Assembly (NCBI RefSeq): GCF_000732925.1
Contig: NZ_CP008953.1
Location: 2,232,001-2,296,000 of the forward strand
Source of the DNA: Amycolatopsis japonica
GTDB lineage: Bacteria; Actinomycetota; Actinomycetes; Mycobacteriales; Pseudonocardiaceae
Length of the DNA: 64,000 nt
Reading direction: 5' to 3'
How positions within the stretch are numbered: position 1 is the first letter of the stretch; the number at the start of each line of letters is the position of its first letter. A model generated the notes under the pieces. That model worked only from the letters and a program-made list of their open reading frames with translations. It ran no database searches and had not been told where the DNA came from. The position numbers were made by a program, and so were the translations under genes. This document shows, in pieces, positions 28,985-37,218 of this stretch.

Positions 28985-29554
28985 ATGGACGTCGTCCACG
29001 CGGAGGACACCCGCACGCGACTACTGGGCACGGCGTTGCGGTTGTTCACCGAACACGGCGTGGAAGGCACCTCGCTGCAGATGATCGCGGACGCCCTCGG
29101 CGTCACGAAGGCCGCCGTCTACTACCACTTCAAGACGAAGGCGGAGATCACCGAGTCGGTCGCCGAGCCGGTGCTGCGCGAGCTGGAGGGCATCGTCGAC
29201 GACGCCCGCGCCCAGCGCACCCGGGGCGCGCAGATCGACCATCTGCTGGACGGTTTCGTCGATCTCGTGGTGCGGCACCGTTCGCTGGTCGCGCTGTTCT
29301 CCAGCGACCCCGGCATCGCCCGTGCGATCGAGAAGTCCGTGCACAGCTCGGACAGTTTCAAGAACCGGCTGCTGGAGATCCTGGTCGGCCCGGATCCGGA
29401 TCTCACCGCGATCGTGACCGCGCAGGTGCTGCTGGCGGGGATCGCCGTCGCCGGCGGCTCGCCCGAGGTCGCGTCGCTCGATGACGAAACACTGCGCGAA
29501 ACGCTCCTGGCCGTCGGGCGCAAGCTCTACAACCGCCCGCGCCGCCGTTCGTGA
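28985..29554 (+). CDS. TetR family regulator, likely repressor of the MMPL exporter
   Basis: Protein of 189 residues. The helix-turn-helix is VEGTSLQMIADALGVTKAAVYYHFKTKAEI at about 22-52, a textbook TetR match; the C-terminal ligand domain is not specific. It is divergent from the MMPL gene with three related palindromes between. GGAGG precedes the ATG. The inducer is presumably an exporter substrate. Confidence 0.9.
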   Translation: MDVVHAEDTRTRLLGTALRLFTEHGVEGTSLQMIADALGVTKAAVYYHFKTKAEITESVAEPVLRELEGIVDDARAQRTRGAQIDHLLDGFVDLVVRHRSLVALFSSDPGIARAIEKSVHSSDSFKNRLLEILVGPDPDLTAIVTAQVLLAGIAVAGGSPEVASLDDETLRETLLAVGRKLYNRPRRRS

Positions 29555-29600
29555 CCGATGCGTTCAAGACGGCGGCCGCGATCCACGCGACCCTGTCGGT

Positions 29601-30473
29601 ATGAACATCGATCTGACGACGGCGGCCACGTTCATGGCCACCCAGGCCCGGCTGCTCGACAGGCGGCGCTTCGAGGTCCTTTTCCGCGACGGTGACCCGG
29701 CGGCGGCGCTCGCCGCGCTGGAGGCGTACCGCAATCCCGACGGCGGTTACGGCCACGGATTGGAACCCGACTGCCGCTCGGCGACGAGCCAGCCCGGTGG
29801 CGCGCTGCACGCTTTCGAGGTCTTCGCCGACGTCGGCCCGGCGACCAGTCCGCGCGCGGCCGAACTCTGCGACTGGCTCGAATCGATCTCCCTGCCGGAC
29901 GGCGGGATCCCGTTCGCGGTCCCGATGCCGGATCCGTTCGGCAGCGCGCCGTTCTGGGCGAACGCGGATCCGTCGGTCTCTTCGCTGCAGATCACCGCGA
30001 TCGTCGCGGTCACCGCCCATCGCGTCGCGGCGCACGATCCCGCGGTGGCCGCGCATCCCTGGCTGGCGAAGGCGACGAGCTACTGCCTCGGCGCGATCGA
30101 AAAGCTCGACGAGGCACCGCACGCGCTCGTGCTCGCCTTCGCGATGAAGCTGGTGGACGCCCTGGGCGACACGCGTCTGGTCGAGAAGCTCGGCCGGTTC
30201 CTCCCGGCCGACGGGGTGGTCGCCGTCGGCGGCGGCATCGAGGGCGAGGCCATGCGCCCGCTCGATTTCGCCCCGGAACCCGGCGGCCCGGCACGGAAGC
30301 TGTTCCGGCCCGACGTCATCGAAGCGGATCTGCGGCGGGTGGCGGGCGGACAGCACGAAGACGGGGGCTGGCGGGTCGACTACACCAGCTATTCGCCCGC
30401 GGCCGCCCTGGAGTGGAACGGCATGCTCACCGTGGGCACACTGGGGCTACTGCGGGCCAACGGCCTGATCTAG
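29601..30473 (+). CDS. prenyltransferase/terpene-cyclase-fold (alpha-alpha toroid) protein
   Basis: Protein of 290 residues with repeated QW-like turns (NPDGGYGHGLEPD, SLPDGGIPFAVP, QHEDGGWRVDY) spaced along alternating helices, as in the squalene-cyclase/prenyltransferase toroid. No DXDD or DDXXD catalytic motif is evident, so enzymatic activity is doubtful. The ATG at 29601 is chosen because homology begins there, although no strong ribosome site precedes it. The stop overlaps the convergent kptA-like stop by four bases. Confidence 0.65.
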   Translation: MNIDLTTAATFMATQARLLDRRRFEVLFRDGDPAAALAALEAYRNPDGGYGHGLEPDCRSATSQPGGALHAFEVFADVGPATSPRAAELCDWLESISLPDGGIPFAVPMPDPFGSAPFWANADPSVSSLQITAIVAVTAHRVAAHDPAVAAHPWLAKATSYCLGAIEKLDEAPHALVLAFAMKLVDALGDTRLVEKLGRFLPADGVVAVGGGIEGEAMRPLDFAPEPGGPARKLFRPDVIEADLRRVAGGQHEDGGWRVDYTSYSPAAALEWNGMLTVGTLGLLRANGLI

Positions 30474-30877
30474 GGGAGCCGCCGCAGGAACTCCGGCGGA
30501 ACGGCGGCGGTGAGCCAGACACCGTTGGCGCTCACCTGGAATTCGTGCCCGGCGGCGGTCATCTCCCGTGCGTCGACGGCGAGCAGCACCGGGACGCCGC
30601 GCCGCGCCCCGACGGCCCGCGCGGTGTCCACGGTCGCCGAGAGATGCACGGCGTGCCGGTTCATCGGCCGGAGCCCCTCGCGCCGTTTGTCGTTGCCGTC
30701 GACGACTTCGTCGAGTTCGGCGCGGGTGAGCTTCAAGCCGTTGCGCCGCAAGGCCGCCAAAAGCGTGTCGACTTCGACCCAGCCGTCGGGGGTGAGGGTG
30801 ATCCCGATGTCGCCGGGTGCGTGCCGCAGATGCCGGGAGAGTCGTTTCGAGACCCGGATGAGGTGTTTCTTGTCCAT
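30470..30877 (-). CDS. KptA/Tpt1 RNA 2'-phosphotransferase with central deletion
   Basis: Intact KptA moves an RNA 2'-phosphate to NAD. This 135-residue version keeps the N-terminal domain (LSRHLRHAPGDIG with Arg18-His19, GWVEVDTLL, VVDGNDKRR) and the C-terminal part (RHAVHLSAT, VLLAVDAREM, NGVWLTAAVPPEFL). It passes directly from DKRR to EGLRPMNRH at codons 66/67 (near 30679). The roughly 45-48 residues that normally hold the I-R-A-x-Q-G-H-S motif and the YHGT element are absent in frame. It is probably inactive as an NAD-dependent transferase, or altered. The usual length is about 180. Confidence 0.8.
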   Translation of the reverse strand: MDKKHLIRVSKRLSRHLRHAPGDIGITLTPDGWVEVDTLLAALRRNGLKLTRAELDEVVDGNDKRREGLRPMNRHAVHLSATVDTARAVGARRGVPVLLAVDAREMTAAGHEFQVSANGVWLTAAVPPEFLRRLP

Positions 30878-30923
30878 TTCGAGTCACAGTGACCCATATC
30901 CGGCCCCGGCGGCGCAACGGAAT

Positions 30924-31385
30924 TCAGATGCCGCCCTCGGAAGCCGGGCGCAGTTTGCCCGCGCCGGGGCCGAACCGCGACATCTGGTCGTCGGCGTTGT
31001 AGAGCCCGCAGCTGCGCAGGGAAAGGCAGCCGCAGCCGACGCAGCCGGTCAGCCGGTCGCGCAGGCGCTGCAAAGCGTCGATCCGCGCGTCGAGCTCGTC
31101 CTGCCAGCCCCGCGAAAGGCGGGCCCAGTCGGCCTTGGTGGGGGCGTGGTCCTTGGGTAGGGTCTCCAGTGCCGAGCTGATGTCGTCCAGGCTGAGGCCG
31201 ACCCGTTGCGCGGCGCGGATGAAGGCGATCCGGCGCAGCACCGAACGCGAGTACCGCCGCTGGTTGCCCGCCGAGCGTTCGGAGCTGATCAGCCCTTTGT
31301 CCTCGTAGAAACGCAAAGCCGTATGGGGCACGCCGCTGCGGTCGGCGACCTGTCCGATGCTCAGGTGTTCAGCCAGTCTCGTCAC
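30924..31385 (-). CDS. soxR: redox-sensitive MerR-family regulator SoxR
   Basis: Homodimeric [2Fe-2S] activator of 153 residues. A MerR winged helix (LSIGQVADRSGVPHTALRFYEDKGL) leads to a coiled dimerisation helix and the cluster motif CVGCGCLSLRSC near 115-126. Actinobacterial SoxR responds to redox-active small molecules such as quinones and phenazines. GTG start with a TAGCCT -10 six bases before it (leaderless). It is divergent from the transketolase genes across a MerR-type operator. Confidence 0.94.
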   Translation of the reverse strand: MTRLAEHLSIGQVADRSGVPHTALRFYEDKGLISSERSAGNQRRYSRSVLRRIAFIRAAQRVGLSLDDISSALETLPKDHAPTKADWARLSRGWQDELDARIDALQRLRDRLTGCVGCGCLSLRSCGLYNADDQMSRFGPGAGKLRPASEGGI

Positions 31386-31391
31386 GTCGCC

Positions 31392-31431
31392 AGGCTAGCC
31401 TTGACTTCGACCTAAGTCGAGGTTGCAACCT
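31392..31431. promoter_or_regulatory. SoxR-type operator and divergent promoters
   Basis: Rightward, TTGACT (31401-31406) and a weak CAACCT (31426-31431) are spaced 19 bp apart, the stretched spacing MerR-type activators correct. Between them lies an imperfect palindrome (31404-31423) whose right half AAGTCGAGGT matches 8 of 10 bases of the E. coli soxS-box half AACTTGAGGT. Leftward, a TAGCCT -10 (31397-31392) serves soxR. Both mRNAs would be leaderless. Confidence 0.6.
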
Positions 31432-31437
31432 CGGTTC

Positions 31438-32130
31438 ATGACCACTGACATCAAGACCGGCTACGAGGATCTGCCGCGGCTGATCTCGCTGATGACCGGG
31501 GACGAGAAGCATCAGGCCGCCGCTGAGTCCACTGTGGACGTCTTATGGGTGCTCTACGACCGTGTGCTCGACATCACCCCGGAGAACGTCCGCGAGCCCG
31601 GCCGCGACCGTTTCCTGCTGTCGAAGGGCCACGGCCCGATGGCCTATTACGCGGTGCTGGCGCAGAAGGGCTTCATCCACGAGGAGGAACTCGCGGACTG
31701 GACTTCGGCCGAGTCCCGCCTCGGCCACCATCCGGACCGGGCGAGGCTGCCGGTGGCCGAGATCTCCAGCGGCTCGCTCGGGCACGGGCTCCCGCTGGCC
31801 ATCGGCACCGTGTTCGGCCTGCGCGCCAAGGGATTCCGTGACGCCAAGGTCGTCACCCTCGTCGGCGACGCGGAACTCGATGAGGGCTCCAACCAAGAGG
31901 CCATCGCGGTCGCCGGCCGCATCGGCATGCCGCAGCTGACCGCCGTCGTCGTCGACAACTCCTCGGCGACGCACGGCTGGCCCGGCGGGATCGCGCGCCG
32001 GTTCGAGGTCGAGGGCTGGACGACGCGCACCGTCGACGGCCGCGACCACGACGCGCTCCACGAAGCCCTCACCACACCCCATCCGGACCGGCCGCTCGCC
32101 GTGGTCGCGACCGTCGAGCGAAAGGCCTGA
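31438..32130 (+). CDS. transketolase, N-terminal subunit
   Basis: TPP-binding half of a split transketolase, 230 residues. Seen are DRFLLSKGHGPMAYYAVLA, SSGSLGHGLPLAIG and the TPP/Mg motif VGDAELDEGSNQEA ending in NSS. Split enzymes of this kind move two-carbon ketol units; the sugar substrates cannot be told. The start at 31438 is six bases past the predicted -10. The C-terminal half follows immediately, and SoxR is divergent. Confidence 0.9.
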   Translation: MTTDIKTGYEDLPRLISLMTGDEKHQAAAESTVDVLWVLYDRVLDITPENVREPGRDRFLLSKGHGPMAYYAVLAQKGFIHEEELADWTSAESRLGHHPDRARLPVAEISSGSLGHGLPLAIGTVFGLRAKGFRDAKVVTLVGDAELDEGSNQEAIAVAGRIGMPQLTAVVVDNSSATHGWPGGIARRFEVEGWTTRTVDGRDHDALHEALTTPHPDRPLAVVATVERKA

Positions 32131-32134
32131 ACCC

Positions 32135-33025
32135 GTGAACATGCGCGAAACGTTCCTGGAAGCCGCCGCCGAAGTGCTCGACACCGACGCGAACGTCGCC
32201 GTCGTGCTCGCCGACATCTCCGCGGCACAACTCGCCTTCGCCGCGCGGAAACATCCCGACCGGGTGCTCAACGTCGGCATCCGCGAACAACTGATGATGA
32301 GCACCGCGGGTGGACTCGCGCTGGCCGGGATGCGCCCGATCGTCCACACCTTCTCGTCGTTCCTCGTGGAGCGGGCCTTCGAGCAGGTCAAACTCGACCT
32401 CGGACATCAGGACGTCGGCGCCGTGCTGGTGTCGTCGGGCGCGTCCTACGACATGCCGACCGCCGGGCGGACACATCAGGCGCCCGGCGACGTCGCCCTC
32501 ATCGACACGTTGCCGGGCTGGACCGTGCACGTGCCGGGTCACCCCGAGGAAGCACGGCGGCTGCTGCTCGAGTCCATCCCCGGCACCGGGCGCGTCTATC
32601 TCCGGCTTTCCGCGCAGGAGAACGCGAAAGCGCATCTGGGCGCGGGCCTGCAGACACTGCGGGAAGGCGGGCGGGGTGTGGTGGTGGCCGTCGGGCCGAT
32701 GCTCGACAGGGCGCTCGAAGCGACAGCCGATCTCGACGTCACCGTGCTCTACACCTCGACGATCCGGCCGTTCGACGCCGCCGGACTGCGTTCGGCCGTC
32801 GAGGCCGCGGGCAGCAACGACGTCGTACTGGTCGAGCCCTATCTCGCGGGAACCTCGGCACACGCGGTGGCGGACGCCTTGTCCGAAACGCCGCACCGGC
32901 TGCTGTCCCTGGGCGTCCGGCGCGACGCGGAAGTCCGGATCTACGGCGAAATGGCCGATCACGACCTCGCGCACGGTCTCGACGCCGGTTCGATCGCCTT
33001 GTCCGTCAAGGAATTCCTCCGCTAG
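32135..33025 (+). CDS. transketolase, C-terminal subunit
   Basis: Pyrimidine-binding and C-terminal domains of the split transketolase, 296 residues. RVLNVGIREQLMMSTAGGLALAG carries the catalytic Glu that activates TPP; SYDMPTAGRTHQAPGD follows, and LVEPYLAGT lies in the C-terminal domain. The GTG at 32135 lies four bases after the upstream stop; ATG 32141 is possible. It would assemble with the upstream product. Confidence 0.9.
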   Translation: MNMRETFLEAAAEVLDTDANVAVVLADISAAQLAFAARKHPDRVLNVGIREQLMMSTAGGLALAGMRPIVHTFSSFLVERAFEQVKLDLGHQDVGAVLVSSGASYDMPTAGRTHQAPGDVALIDTLPGWTVHVPGHPEEARRLLLESIPGTGRVYLRLSAQENAKAHLGAGLQTLREGGRGVVVAVGPMLDRALEATADLDVTVLYTSTIRPFDAAGLRSAVEAAGSNDVVLVEPYLAGTSAHAVADALSETPHRLLSLGVRRDAEVRIYGEMADHDLAHGLDAGSIALSVKEFLR

Positions 33026-33035
33026 CGTCACCGGG

Positions 33036-33464
33036 ATGACGAAGATCCGCCCGCTCGCGCTCGGGGTGATCTGCCGCGGCGATGACCTTCTCGTGTTCGA
33101 AGGCCGCGACCACGCCAAAGGCGAGACCTACCACCGTCCGCTCGGCGGCGGGATCGAGTTCGGTGAGACCGCCGCCGAGGCGCTGCACCGCGAATTCCAG
33201 GAGGAACTCGCGGCGGAGCTGACCTCGGTCGAGCAGATCGCCGTGCTGGAGAACGTGTTCACCTTCGAAGGCAGGCCGGGGCACGAGATCGTGTTCCTGT
33301 TCACCGCCGACCTCATCGACAAGGCGTTCTACGAGCGCGACGAGGTCGGCGTCGTCCTCGACGACGGCGCCCGCGTGCACTGGCTGCCGATGGCCGACGT
33401 GGCGAGCGGCAAGGCGATCCTCTACCCGGACGGGCTCGCGGATCTCCTCGCGGCGCGGGACTGA
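33036..33464 (+). CDS. NUDIX hydrolase
   Basis: Nucleoside-diphosphate-X hydrolase of 142 residues. The Nudix box GGGIEFGETAAEALHREFQEEL matches GX5EX7REUXEE, with Ala where the final Gly is expected. Mg-dependent cleavage of a diphosphate compound is likely; the substrate is unknown. A TAGCGT -10-like element overlaps the upstream stop seven bases before the ATG, so it may have its own leaderless promoter. Confidence 0.88.
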   Translation: MTKIRPLALGVICRGDDLLVFEGRDHAKGETYHRPLGGGIEFGETAAEALHREFQEELAAELTSVEQIAVLENVFTFEGRPGHEIVFLFTADLIDKAFYERDEVGVVLDDGARVHWLPMADVASGKAILYPDGLADLLAARD

Positions 33465-33471
33465 TCGCCGC

Positions 33472-34644
33472 TCAGCGGAAAGCGGCCAGCCCGGTGACCG
33501 ACTGGCCGAGCGAGAGCGCGTGCATCTCTTCGGTGCCCTCGTAGGTCAGCACGGTTTCCAGATTCGACATATGCCGCATCACCGGGTATTCCAGCGAGAT
33601 CCCGTTGGCACCGAGCATGCCGCGCGCGGTCCTGGCGACCTCCAGCGCGGAGCGGACGTTGGCGAGCTTGCCGAAGCTGACGTGGTTGTGGTGCAGCGTC
33701 CCGGCGTCCTTGAGCCGCCCGATCCGCAGCGCGACCAGCCCGGCGCGGTTGACCTCGACGACGAGGTCGGCGAGTTTGCGCTGGGTGAGCTGGAATCCGG
33801 CCAGCGGTTTGCCGAACTGTTCCCGGCTCAGCGTGTACTCCAGCGCGGACTCGTAGCAGGAGCGAGCGGCGCCGACGACGCCGAACAGGATCCCGTAGCG
33901 CGCCTCGTTCAGGCAGGACAGCGGTCCGCGCAGCCCCCTGACCTCGGGGAACGCCGCCGAATCCGGCAGGCGGACGCCATCGAGCACGAGTTCCGCGGTC
34001 AGCGAGGCCCGCAGCGACAGCTTGTGCTTGACCTCGTTCGCGGTGAAGCCCGGCGTGTTCGTGGGGACGACGAAGCCGCGCACGCCTTCGTCGGTCTGCG
34101 CCCAGACGACCGCGACGTCGGCCACGGTTCCGTTGGTGATCCACATCTTCGTGCCGCTCAGCACCCAATCGGAGCCGTCGCGCACCGCGCGCGTCCGCAT
34201 GCTGCCGGGGTCGCTGCCGGCGTCCGGTTCGGTCAGGCCGAAGCAGCCGAGCGCCTCACCGGCGGCCATCCGCGGCAGCCACTCCTGCTTGTGCTCCTCG
34301 GTGCCCCATTTGTGGATCGCGTACATCGCCAGCGAACCCTGTACAGAGACGAAGCTGCGCAGCCCGGAGTCGACGGCCTCCAGTTCGCGGCAGGCGATGC
34401 CGTAGGCGACCGCGCTGGTGCCCGCGCAGCCGTAGCCCTCCAGATGCATGCCGAGCAGCCCGAGCTGCCCGAACCCCTTGGCGAGCTCGGCGGCGGGCAG
34501 GGCGCCCGTTTCGTACCATTCGGCGACGTGCGGCAGGAGCTGGTCGTGCGCGTAGGAACGCACGGCGTCCCGCATGGCCCGGTCCTCGGCGGAGAGCTCG
34601 GCGTCGAGATCGAGGAAGTCGCGCGGATCCGGGCTGCTGCTCAT
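33472..34644 (-). CDS. acyl-CoA dehydrogenase (glutaryl-CoA dehydrogenase-like)
   Basis: FAD-dependent enzyme of 390 residues. ACAD signatures GCFGLTEPDAGSDPGSM and QFGKPLAGFQLTQRKLAD are present, and the catalytic Glu is in LTYEGTEEMHAL, placing it near the GcdH group rather than short-chain dehydrogenases. Glutaryl-CoA use (Lys/Trp breakdown) is possible but unproven. It is 7 bp from the convergent NUDIX gene. A 59-residue gene lies upstream on the same strand. Confidence 0.9.
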   Translation of the reverse strand: MSSSPDPRDFLDLDAELSAEDRAMRDAVRSYAHDQLLPHVAEWYETGALPAAELAKGFGQLGLLGMHLEGYGCAGTSAVAYGIACRELEAVDSGLRSFVSVQGSLAMYAIHKWGTEEHKQEWLPRMAAGEALGCFGLTEPDAGSDPGSMRTRAVRDGSDWVLSGTKMWITNGTVADVAVVWAQTDEGVRGFVVPTNTPGFTANEVKHKLSLRASLTAELVLDGVRLPDSAAFPEVRGLRGPLSCLNEARYGILFGVVGAARSCYESALEYTLSREQFGKPLAGFQLTQRKLADLVVEVNRAGLVALRIGRLKDAGTLHHNHVSFGKLANVRSALEVARTARGMLGANGISLEYPVMRHMSNLETVLTYEGTEEMHALSLGQSVTGLAAFR

Positions 34645-34715
34645 GCGTCACTCCTGGTCGGCTCGGTGGGTCACCTTCCTATGAAGAAAACCACACACAT
34701 GACCGGAGTCGAGTG

Positions 34716-34895
34716 TCAGCGATCGCGCCATCCGGTGGTCTTCGTCACCTGAACCGATGCCGTGGCCGTCCGGGCCGGGGCGGAGCGCCGCTTCTGCGCC
34801 GGGATCAGCAGCTCCGCGAAGGTAGGGAAAGGCACGCTGTCGATGTCCTCGCGCCAGGCGCTGAGCAGGCGGGTCAGGTCGTCGGCGTCCTGCAT
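34716..34895 (-). CDS. 59-residue hypothetical protein
   Basis: Short gene with a strong GGAGG four bases before the ATG. It reads MQDADDLTRLLSAWREDIDS, then VPFPTFAELLIPAQKRR, then a basic Ala/Thr-rich tail ending TGWRDR. The first half should be an amphipathic helix, the tail positively charged. No family is known to me. It faces the acyl-CoA dehydrogenase gene 71 bp downstream and is divergent from hisH. Confidence 0.55.
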   Translation of the reverse strand: MQDADDLTRLLSAWREDIDSVPFPTFAELLIPAQKRRSAPARTATASVQVTKTTGWRDR

Positions 34896-35016
34896 CGTTC
34901 CTCCATAAGTGCAGGGCGGTCCTGCGCCGGCCTTTCACTCGGAGTCGCTATTACCCAGAAGAGTGAAGGTCGAAACAGGGAATCCGGGGAAAATCCGGTC
35001 CGCTAGCCTGGAGAGC

Positions 35017-35655
35017 GTGGCTACTCCTCGCGTGGTGATCCTGGACTACGGGTCCGGCAATCTCCGGTCCGCCGAACGCGCCGTCGAGCGCGCCGGCGCC
35101 GACGTCGAGGTCACCGCCGACCCGCATGCCGCGCTCGAGGCCGACGGCCTGGTCGTTCCCGGTGTCGGCGCCTTCTCCGCCTGCATGGAGGGGCTGCGGT
35201 CGGTGTCGGGGGAGAAGATCATCGGCAAACGTCTCGCCGGTGGCCGCCCCGTGCTGGGCATCTGCGTCGGCATGCAGATCCTGTTCGAACGCGGGGTCGA
35301 GCACGGCGTGGAGGCCGAAGGCGCGGGTGAATGGCCGGGCACGGTGGACCGGCTGGAGGCCGACGTCCTCCCCCACATGGGGTGGAACACCGTCCGCGCA
35401 CCGGAGGATTCGCAGCTGTTCGCCGGGCTCGACGCGGACACGCGGTTCTATTTCGTGCACTCCTACGCCGCGCGGACCTGGGACCTGGACTCCGGCCTCG
35501 CCGGGCAGCAACCCAAGGTGACCTGGGCGAACCACGGTCAGGACTTCGTCGCCGCCGTCGAGAACGGGCCGCTGTGGGCCACCCAGTTCCACCCGGAGAA
35601 GTCCGGGGACGCGGGTGCGCACCTGCTGCGCAACTGGCTGAACACCCTCGCTTAG
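35017..35655 (+). CDS. hisH: imidazole glycerol phosphate synthase, glutaminase subunit
   Basis: Class I glutamine amidotransferase of 212 residues supplying ammonia to HisF. The nucleophile Cys is in [11 protein letters not shown]; the His-Glu pair is in TQFHPEKSG. The GTG at 35017 follows GGAGAGC and opens [15 protein letters not shown]; the 34909 frame start is upstream noncoding. It is separated from hisB by a 10-kb insert but is 9 bp from priA. Confidence 0.96.
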   Translation: MATPRVVILDYGSGNLRSAERAVERAGADVEVTADPHAALEADGLVVPGVGAFSACMEGLRSVSGEKIIGKRLAGGRPVLGICVGMQILFERGVEHGVEAEGAGEWPGTVDRLEADVLPHMGWNTVRAPEDSQLFAGLDADTRFYFVHSYAARTWDLDSGLAGQQPKVTWANHGQDFVAAVENGPLWATQFHPEKSGDAGAHLLRNWLNTLA

Positions 35656-35664
35656 AGTGGGCGC

Positions 35665-36402
35665 GTGACTTTCACGCTCCTTCCCGCCGTTGATGTGGCC
35701 GATGGCCAGGCCGTGCGACTCGTCCAGGGCGAGGCCGGCACCGAAACCTCCTATGGCAGCCCGCTGGAGGCGGCGCTCGCCTGGCAGCGTGACGGGGCGG
35801 AATGGATCCATCTGGTGGATCTCGACGCCGCGTTCGGCAAGGGCTCCAACCGCGAGCTGCTCGCCGACGTCGTGGCGAAGCTCGACGTCCAGGTGGAGCT
35901 CTCCGGCGGCATCCGCGACGACGCGTCGCTGGAGGCCGCGCTGGCCACCGGCGCCCGCCGGGTCAATCTCGGCACAGCGGCGCTGGAGGACCCGGAGTGG
36001 ACCGCGAAGGTCGTCTCCTCCTACGGCGACCGGGTCGCCATCGGGCTGGACGTGCGGATCACCGAGGCCGGGCACCGGCTGTCCGCGCGCGGCTGGACGC
36101 AGGACGGCGGTGACCTCTGGGAGGTCCTCGACCGGCTCGACCGCGACGGCGCGCAGCGCTACGTCGTCACCGACGTGAGCAAGGACGGCACCCTCCAGGG
36201 CCCGAACATCGACCTGCTCCGCGAGGTCGCCGCCCGCACCGACGCGCCGGTCATCGCTTCCGGCGGTGTGTCCAGTGTGGACGATCTGCGCGCACTGGCC
36301 GCGCTGGCCCGCGACGGTGTCGAGGGTTCCATCGTCGGCAAGGCGCTCTACGCCGGCGCGTTCACCCTGCCCGAGGCGCTCGCCGCCGTCGCGGAGTTCT
36401 GA
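35665..36402 (+). CDS. priA: bifunctional phosphoribosyl isomerase A (HisA/TrpF activity)
   Basis: TIM-barrel isomerase of 245 residues. Catalytic Asp residues are in [15 protein letters not shown] and [16 protein letters not shown]. In actinobacteria PriA isomerises both ProFAR (histidine) and PRA (tryptophan); no trpF gene is in the trp cluster here, which fits. GTG start with a TAGAGT -10-like element overlapping the hisH stop. hisF lies 7 kb downstream past an insert. Confidence 0.95.
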   Translation: MTFTLLPAVDVADGQAVRLVQGEAGTETSYGSPLEAALAWQRDGAEWIHLVDLDAAFGKGSNRELLADVVAKLDVQVELSGGIRDDASLEAALATGARRVNLGTAALEDPEWTAKVVSSYGDRVAIGLDVRITEAGHRLSARGWTQDGGDLWEVLDRLDRDGAQRYVVTDVSKDGTLQGPNIDLLREVAARTDAPVIASGGVSSVDDLRALAALARDGVEGSIVGKALYAGAFTLPEALAAVAEF

Positions 36403-36482
36403 GCTTTACCTCCCGGGTAATCGACGCCGCGCGCCCGTTCGGTCAGGATTCCTTCCAGGACAACGAAACCTGGGAGGACATC

Positions 36483-36839
36483 ATGACCGCGTACGGCATC
36501 GCCCACCTTCGCCCCACCGGAGCACCGACAGAAGAGGTACTCGAGTACCTGGAGCGGATCCAGGACACGCTCGACCCCTTCGGCGGGAAGTTCCTCGTGC
36601 ACGGGAACGAGATCGAGGTCGTCGAGGGGGAGTGGCCGGGAGCGCTGGTGATGATCGGCTTCCCGAGCCTGGCCGTGGCCCGGGAGTGGTACGCGTCGGC
36701 CGCTTACCAGGAGATCCTGCATCTGCGGGCGGACCACATCCCGGGCGATCTGATCCTGGTGGAGGGCTGCGGGCCGGACCACGACTCGGCGGCGATGGCG
36801 GCGGAGCTGCGGGAGGCTCAGCTCACTCGGCCAGCTTGA
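36483..36839 (+). CDS. DUF1330 protein
   Basis: Dimeric alpha-beta barrel family protein of 118 residues. MTAYGIAHLRPTG, FLVHGNEIEVVEGEWPGALVMIGFPS and AREWYASAAYQEIL are the typical DUF1330 pattern. Function unknown. GGGAGGA precedes the ATG. Its 3' end overlaps the convergent PPOX gene by 17 bp. Confidence 0.85.
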   Translation: MTAYGIAHLRPTGAPTEEVLEYLERIQDTLDPFGGKFLVHGNEIEVVEGEWPGALVMIGFPSLAVAREWYASAAYQEILHLRADHIPGDLILVEGCGPDHDSAAMAAELREAQLTRPA

Positions 36840-37209
36840 TCGCGATCCCCACGGTCCGGTCCTTCGGTCCCCGCAGCTTGCTGAAGAACATCGTGACCCG
36901 GCCGGTGATCCCGTATTTCCGCGCGATCACCTTGCGCACGCGTTCGGTCCCGTCGAGGTCCAGCAGCCGCGCCTCGCCCGCGACGACGTCGCCGTGGGTC
37001 TTGTTGCCGCGGAAGTCGCAGGCCTGGACCTCGACCCGCCCGCTGTTGCGGATGCGCTTGACCTTGCCCGCCTTCCGCTCGGACCAGAGCACCAGCTCGC
37101 CGCCGTCGCCCGCCGCCCAGACCGGCGTCGGCACCGGGGTGCCGTTCTTGCGGAAGGTGGTCAGGACGACGTACTTCTCGGCGGCGATCCGCTCGAACTC
37201 CGATCCCAT
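36823..37209 (-). CDS. PPOX-class F420-dependent oxidoreductase-like protein
   Basis: Split beta-barrel flavin/deazaflavin-binding protein of 128 residues. Features are KYVVLTTFRKNGTPVPTPVWAA, LVLWSERKAGKVKRIRNSGRVEVQACD and RGNKTHG, characteristic of the TIGR03666/Rv2061-type F420-binding group. The substrate is unknown. It is 10 bp from the ABC permease gene upstream on the same strand. Confidence 0.82.
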   Translation of the reverse strand: MGSEFERIAAEKYVVLTTFRKNGTPVPTPVWAAGDGGELVLWSERKAGKVKRIRNSGRVEVQACDFRGNKTHGDVVAGEARLLDLDGTERVRKVIARKYGITGRVTMFFSKLRGPKDRTVGIAIKLAE

Positions 37210-37218
37210 GTGGAAAGT

